A stretch of 9,636 bases of DNA, from contig JABGPV010000195.1 in the NCBI GenBank assembly GCA_018644785.1, positions 1-9,636 on the forward strand, in the 5' to 3' direction. This stretch comes from Deltaproteobacteria bacterium. GTDB lineage: Bacteria > Desulfobacterota > DSM-4660 > Desulfatiglandales > Desulfatiglandaceae. The position numbers and the translations under genes were made by a program. The notes beneath the pieces are model-generated. The model was not told the origin of the DNA. It did not search any database and saw only the letters and a list, made by a program, of their open reading frames with translations. Numbering within the stretch: position 1 is the stretch's first letter; each line of letters begins with the position of its first letter. Of the stretch, positions 7,040 through 9,636 are shown in pieces.

Positions 7040-7799
7040 AACTTATTTGAGAGAGCAATTGAAGAAAAAGAAGATTCTGCTCATGACGCACATGGTGGTG
7101 GGATATCCCTCTTTTGAAGCGTCCATGAACCTGATTGAAACCATGGTGAATGCCGGGGTGGATCTGATGGAATTGCAGATTCCCTTCTCCGAACCCATGG
7201 CGGACGGGCCCATGATCCTGCGAGCCAATCAGGAATCTCTTAAACAGGGGGCCACCGTGGAAAAATGCCTTGCATTTGCCGGCGATGCAACCCGTCGGTT
7301 TGGCATACCGTTTTTCATCATGACCTACTACAATATCCTGTTTAAATACGGCGTGGACGCTTTTGTTGCCCGCATGGCGAAAACAGGACTCAAGGGCGCC
7401 ATCATTCCGGATCTGCCGCCTGAAGAGGGACAGGCGTATCTCGAGGCCATGACCGATCATAAATTGTCCCCGGTGCTGATCTTTTCCCCCACAACCCCTT
7501 TTGAGCGCATGCAATATCTGAACGGCTTTGCCCAAGGGTTTGTTTACTGCGTGGCCAGAAAGGGCGTCACGGGCGCCAGGACGGACTTTACTTTGGAACT
7601 GGACGAATACCTGGCCCGATGCCGGAAAGCCACTCCCCTCCCCCTGGCCGTGGGTTTCGGGGTCGCTGGAAAGGCGGATGTGGACTATCTCACAGGAAAG
7701 GCGGATATGGCCGTTATCGGTACCCAAGCCATCCGAATCATGGAAAAAGACGGGGTTGATGCGGTGGGGGATTTCATTAAAGGACTGGGGATTTCCTAA
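7032..7799 (+). CDS. trpA: Tryptophan synthase alpha chain (TrpA)
   Basis: Cleaves indole-3-glycerol phosphate to glyceraldehyde-3-phosphate and indole, which is channelled to TrpB. The start is GTG 7032: GGAGGG (7021-7026) precedes it by 5 nt, it overlaps the trpB stop by 8 nt, and the resulting 255 residues fit the family; an upstream ATG at 6975 would add 19 residues inside trpB. Catalytic Glu47 lies in MELQIPFSEPMADGP (46-60) and the catalytic Asp is Asp127 in IIPDLPPEE. The loop over the active site reads VARKGVTGAR (174-183), and VGFGV (207-211) is the phosphate loop. ELQIPFSEP differs from the usual ELGIPFSDP, and VARKGVTG from SRAGVTG, so this is a diverged but apparently functional subgroup. 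There is no Trp in the protein. The 3' end overlaps a convergent gene by 23 bp. Confidence 0.96.
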   Translation: MLETYLREQLKKKKILLMTHMVVGYPSFEASMNLIETMVNAGVDLMELQIPFSEPMADGPMILRANQESLKQGATVEKCLAFAGDATRRFGIPFFIMTYYNILFKYGVDAFVARMAKTGLKGAIIPDLPPEEGQAYLEAMTDHKLSPVLIFSPTTPFERMQYLNGFAQGFVYCVARKGVTGARTDFTLELDEYLARCRKATPLPLAVGFGVAGKADVDYLTGKADMAVIGTQAIRIMEKDGVDAVGDFIKGLGIS

Positions 7800-8334
7800 A
7801 AACCGCCGTCCGTCCAAAAAGGATCTTGTAACGGTCTTCAAGGACAAAACCCTTTGTTTCGGCCCGAGCAATGCTATTGGAAAAATCCCACTTTGAAACA
7901 TGGAAAGGCGGCTCAACCATCATAAACCGGCCATGCTCCGACAGGTTGTCCGCCACCTGAGCCATAAACCGATCCGGATCAGGCACCTCGTGAACCATGT
8001 AAAACGCCAGAATAAACTGGGCTTTTACATGCAGGTTCAAATCGTTTCCACGCGCAAGACATGTTTCAATCCTGTTTGCAACCCCCCTCTTTTTCGCCCT
8101 TTTCATGACGACATCCAGCATCTTCTGCTGAATATCCAGGGCCACCACCTTTCCGGCATTCCCCACCAATCCCGCCAGCCCCATGGTGTTAAACCCCAGG
8201 CCGCATCCCAGATCCACCACCGTCATGTCCGGCTTGACGTATTTCCCGAAAAGTTTTTCCGGATTGTGAACCCACAGTCTCAATCGGTGGTCAAAGGTAT
8301 ACGCCAGCCACCAGGGACAAACATGTGTATCCAT
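7777..8334 (-). CDS. Class I SAM-dependent methyltransferase, substrate unknown
   Basis: A 185-residue Rossmann-fold methyltransferase. The SAM motif I VVDLGCGLGFNTM is at 39-51, the ribose-binding acidic residue Asp67 lies in VVALDIQQ, and a motif IV-like segment FYMVHEVPDPDRF is at 111-123, followed by a beta-strand HGRFMMVEPP. The N-terminus DTHVCPWWLAYTFD resembles a group of small uncharacterised methyltransferases I associate with Desulfobacterota. I chose ATG at 8334 because GAGG stands 9 nt upstream and the family-like residues begin there; ATG 8349 and TTG 8382 are alternatives. The gene is convergent with trpA, overlapping it by 23 bp, and is not part of the trp operon. No membrane segment is seen. 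A small-molecule substrate is more likely than RNA, but this is a guess. Confidence 0.85.
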   Translation of the reverse strand: MDTHVCPWWLAYTFDHRLRLWVHNPEKLFGKYVKPDMTVVDLGCGLGFNTMGLAGLVGNAGKVVALDIQQKMLDVVMKRAKKRGVANRIETCLARGNDLNLHVKAQFILAFYMVHEVPDPDRFMAQVADNLSEHGRFMMVEPPFHVSKWDFSNSIARAETKGFVLEDRYKILFGRTAVFRKSPVL

Positions 8335-8353
8335 TTTTTTAAACCTCATTGGC

Positions 8354-8382
8354 TTTTTACAACATTCATTTGCAGATATCAA
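8354..8382 (-). promoter_or_regulatory. Probable promoter of the small methyltransferase gene
   Basis: Reading the minus strand, TTGATA (plus 8377-8382) and TAAAAA (plus 8354-8359) are separated by exactly 17 nt. They match consensus at 5/6 and 4/6 positions. Transcription would start near 8348, leaving a short leader that holds just the GAGG ribosome site before ATG 8334. This also argues against the upstream starts at 8349 and 8382. Confidence 0.5.
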
Positions 8383-8431
8383 TTAATATGAGGCCGGAAG
8401 CCCCCTTCAAATGGCCCGGGGAAATTGAGAA

Positions 8432-8460
8432 TTGACAATGAAAAGGGGAACATCTAAGAT
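8432..8460 (+). promoter_or_regulatory. Probable promoter of the NSUN-type methyltransferase gene
   Basis: A perfect TTGACA (8432-8437), a 17-nt spacer and TAAGAT (8455-8460, 4/6) form a good sigma-70 promoter. Start of transcription would be near 8466-8468, downstream of the candidate starts TTG 8432 and ATG 8438, favouring ATG 8477. Its first eight bases, TTGACAAT, equal those of the trp promoter at 950. Confidence 0.5.
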
Positions 8461-8476
8461 TACCGCGACGTTTGGT

Positions 8477-9412
8477 ATGGAACCCTTTTACCCGAGGATT
8501 ATCGGCCCCGTGAACACTGCTTTTGAGATCTATCAACACATTATTCCGGACTTCTCTCTTTTTCAGGAAAGCCTGACAAACCCTTTTCCCGTTCATCTGC
8601 GAATGAATCGCCTCCTGGCGCAGCCTTCGAAAGTGGTGTCCGCCCTGAGGAAAAAAGGCATTGAGATGACACGGGTCTGCCGGGAACATGATACCCTTTA
8701 TATTGCCGGGGAACTCCCCTACCCCGGGAATCTGTTGGAATATTTTCTGGGGCATATTCACCCCCAGGCCACGACCTCAGCGCTGGCAGCCATGGCACTT
8801 AAACCCCGAAAACACGCCCTTGTCCTGGACATGTGTGCGGCGCCGGGAGGAAAAAGCGCTCACCTGGCGGACTTGATGGAAAATACGGGGTTCATGGTCT
8901 GTAACGATCTCTACACCAATCGTCATGTATCCCTGGGGCATACCCTTTCCAGGCTGGGGGTGCAGAATTCGGTGGTGACCGGGTATCAGGCACAGGAATT
9001 CCCGTTGCGCCAACCGTTTGATTATATTCTGGCAGATGTTCCATGCTCCTGCGAAGGCAGATTCAGGGAAACATCGGAAATCACCCAATATCGGGAAAAC
9101 AAAGGGAAAGCGCAACTCCCCGATATTCAGAAAAAGATACTCTTACGCGGGTTTGATCTTCTTAAGGATAATGGAGAAATGCTATACGCTACCTGCACCT
9201 ACAACCCGGCAGAAAATGAATCGGTGGTCAACTTTCTGTTAAACGAAAGAGATGCGGAACTCTTGCCCATTCATCTGGGAATCGTTTTTGAACCGGGGTT
9301 AACGGAATGGAACCATGAAAAATACGACAAACGCCTTACCAGAACAGCCCGGTTTTACCCCCACCATGTCAATTCGGTGGGCTTCTTCATGGCCAGAATT
9401 GGCCGGAAATGA
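8477..9412 (+). CDS. NSUN/RsmB-RsmF family RNA (cytosine-5)-methyltransferase
   Basis: SAM-dependent methyltransferase of the NOL1/NOP2/Sun family, which methylates C5 of cytosine in rRNA or tRNA. Counting from ATG 8477 (311 residues), a short N-terminal domain (about 1-100; FEIYQHIIPDF, then FPVHLRMN) precedes the catalytic domain. That domain has motif I LDMCAAPGGKSAHLADLM from about 117, DVPCSCEG around Cys190 (motif IV, the releasing Cys) and ATCTYNPAENES around Cys240 (motif VI, the nucleophile). Both catalytic cysteines are present. TTG 8432 and ATG 8438 are alternative starts, neither with a strong ribosome site. The protein ends at VGFFMARIGRK, where RsmF-type enzymes usually continue into a C-terminal RNA-binding region. 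That region is found downstream in the +1 frame, so this may be the first part of a frame-broken gene. The exact RNA target is unknown. Confidence 0.88.
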   Translation: MEPFYPRIIGPVNTAFEIYQHIIPDFSLFQESLTNPFPVHLRMNRLLAQPSKVVSALRKKGIEMTRVCREHDTLYIAGELPYPGNLLEYFLGHIHPQATTSALAAMALKPRKHALVLDMCAAPGGKSAHLADLMENTGFMVCNDLYTNRHVSLGHTLSRLGVQNSVVTGYQAQEFPLRQPFDYILADVPCSCEGRFRETSEITQYRENKGKAQLPDIQKKILLRGFDLLKDNGEMLYATCTYNPAENESVVNFLLNERDAELLPIHLGIVFEPGLTEWNHEKYDKRLTRTARFYPHHVNSVGFFMARIGRK

Positions 9413-9636
9413 CAGCCGGCGGGCTGTTTCAACCTATCTGCTGGAACGGTTCGGAATCCCTTCAGCGATCCTCGACGAATACTATCTCTTTGAAAGAAAG
9501 AAGGGATGGTTTATACTTGGAAAATCCGAACAGGTTAAAAACGGAGCACACCTCAAGGTTTCGAAGGTGGGGCTCAGGGCGTTTCGAAAGGTCGGTCAGT
9601 TTATAAAACCCACAACCCGTTTCATTCAGGCTTTCG
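9399..9636 (+). CDS. RsmF-like C-terminal domain, +1 frame, cut by the window edge
   Basis: An uninterrupted frame continues to the right edge, one base out of phase with the NSUN gene that stops at 9412. It reads NDSRRAVSTYLLERFGIP, then FERKKGWFIL, then KVGLRAFRKVG and FIKPTTRFIQAF. The ERFGIP, GLR and KPTT-Q elements are those I expect in the C-terminal domain of RsmF-like enzymes. It could be the remainder of the preceding gene after a one-base indel, the product of a +1 ribosomal frameshift, or a separate small gene starting at TTG 9399, which has no visible ribosome site. I favour a frame break. The coordinate 9399 is a nominal start. Confidence 0.6.
   Translation, partial: MAGNDSRRAVSTYLLERFGIPSAILDEYYLFERKKGWFILGKSEQVKNGAHLKVSKVGLRAFRKVGQFIKPTTRFIQAF

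Noticed and set aside
7005..7916. A long minus-strand frame (303 codons) opposite trpA
   Set aside because: It lies antisense to a clear trpA and to part of the methyltransferase gene; its residues show no recognisable motif and it is a shadow of codon bias.
9409..9606. A frame from ATG 9409 overlapping the NSUN stop as ATGA
   Set aside because: The ATGA overlap looks like a coupled gene, but the encoded residues are unlike any domain, while the other frame through the same bases gives an RsmF-like C-terminal domain.

Overview
The window carries a complete, compact tryptophan-biosynthesis operon in the order trpE-trpG-trpD-trpC-trpF-trpB-trpA (1236-7799, + strand). All seven enzymes are separate, full-length and have intact active-site motifs. 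Upstream is the 3' part of an acyl-CoA dehydrogenase gene. Downstream is a convergent gene for a small SAM methyltransferase, then a divergent gene for an NSUN/RsmF-like RNA (cytosine-5) methyltransferase that runs to the right edge. The unfused seven-gene order, moderate-to-high GC, an acyl-CoA dehydrogenase neighbour and an HVCPWWLAY-type methyltransferase suggest a Gram-negative bacterium, most likely a Desulfobacterota (deltaproteobacterial, Desulfobacterales-like) member. The phylum is an inference.

Region by region: 1-927 is the acyl-CoA dehydrogenase C-terminal part. Positions 928-1235 have no conventional gene but are dense in control signals. These are a TTGACA-type promoter (950-978), a 30-codon leader reading frame containing Trp-Arg-Trp (987-1079), a CA-rich unstructured stretch, and three mutually exclusive RNA stems (1107-1142, 1131-1176, 1161-1196) ending in a strong intrinsic terminator 36 nt before the trpE start. 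This looks like transcription attenuation of the trp operon, although the distance between the Trp codons and the first stem is not the textbook one. From 1236 to 7799 the seven trp genes are separated by at most 5 nt or overlap by a few bases, nearly all with a good Shine-Dalgarno sequence, so they are probably co-transcribed and partly translationally coupled. A REP-like palindrome sits inside the 3' end of trpF.

The enzymes act as one pathway: TrpE/TrpG make anthranilate from chorismate and glutamine, TrpD adds phosphoribose, TrpF isomerises, TrpC closes the indole ring, and the TrpA/TrpB complex converts indole-3-glycerol phosphate plus serine to tryptophan.

The trpA 3' end overlaps the convergent methyltransferase gene (7777-8334, - strand) by 23 bp, leaving no obvious terminator for either. 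The region 8335-8476 holds promoters facing both ways. The NSUN-type gene (to 9412) stops just before its expected C-terminal domain, and that domain continues in the +1 frame to the window end. This is a frameshift, a split gene or an assembly error. I saw no mobile elements, tRNA/rRNA genes, CRISPR arrays or wholly new gene system. The most notable items are the attenuator layout, the REP-like insertion in trpF and the frame break in the RNA methyltransferase.
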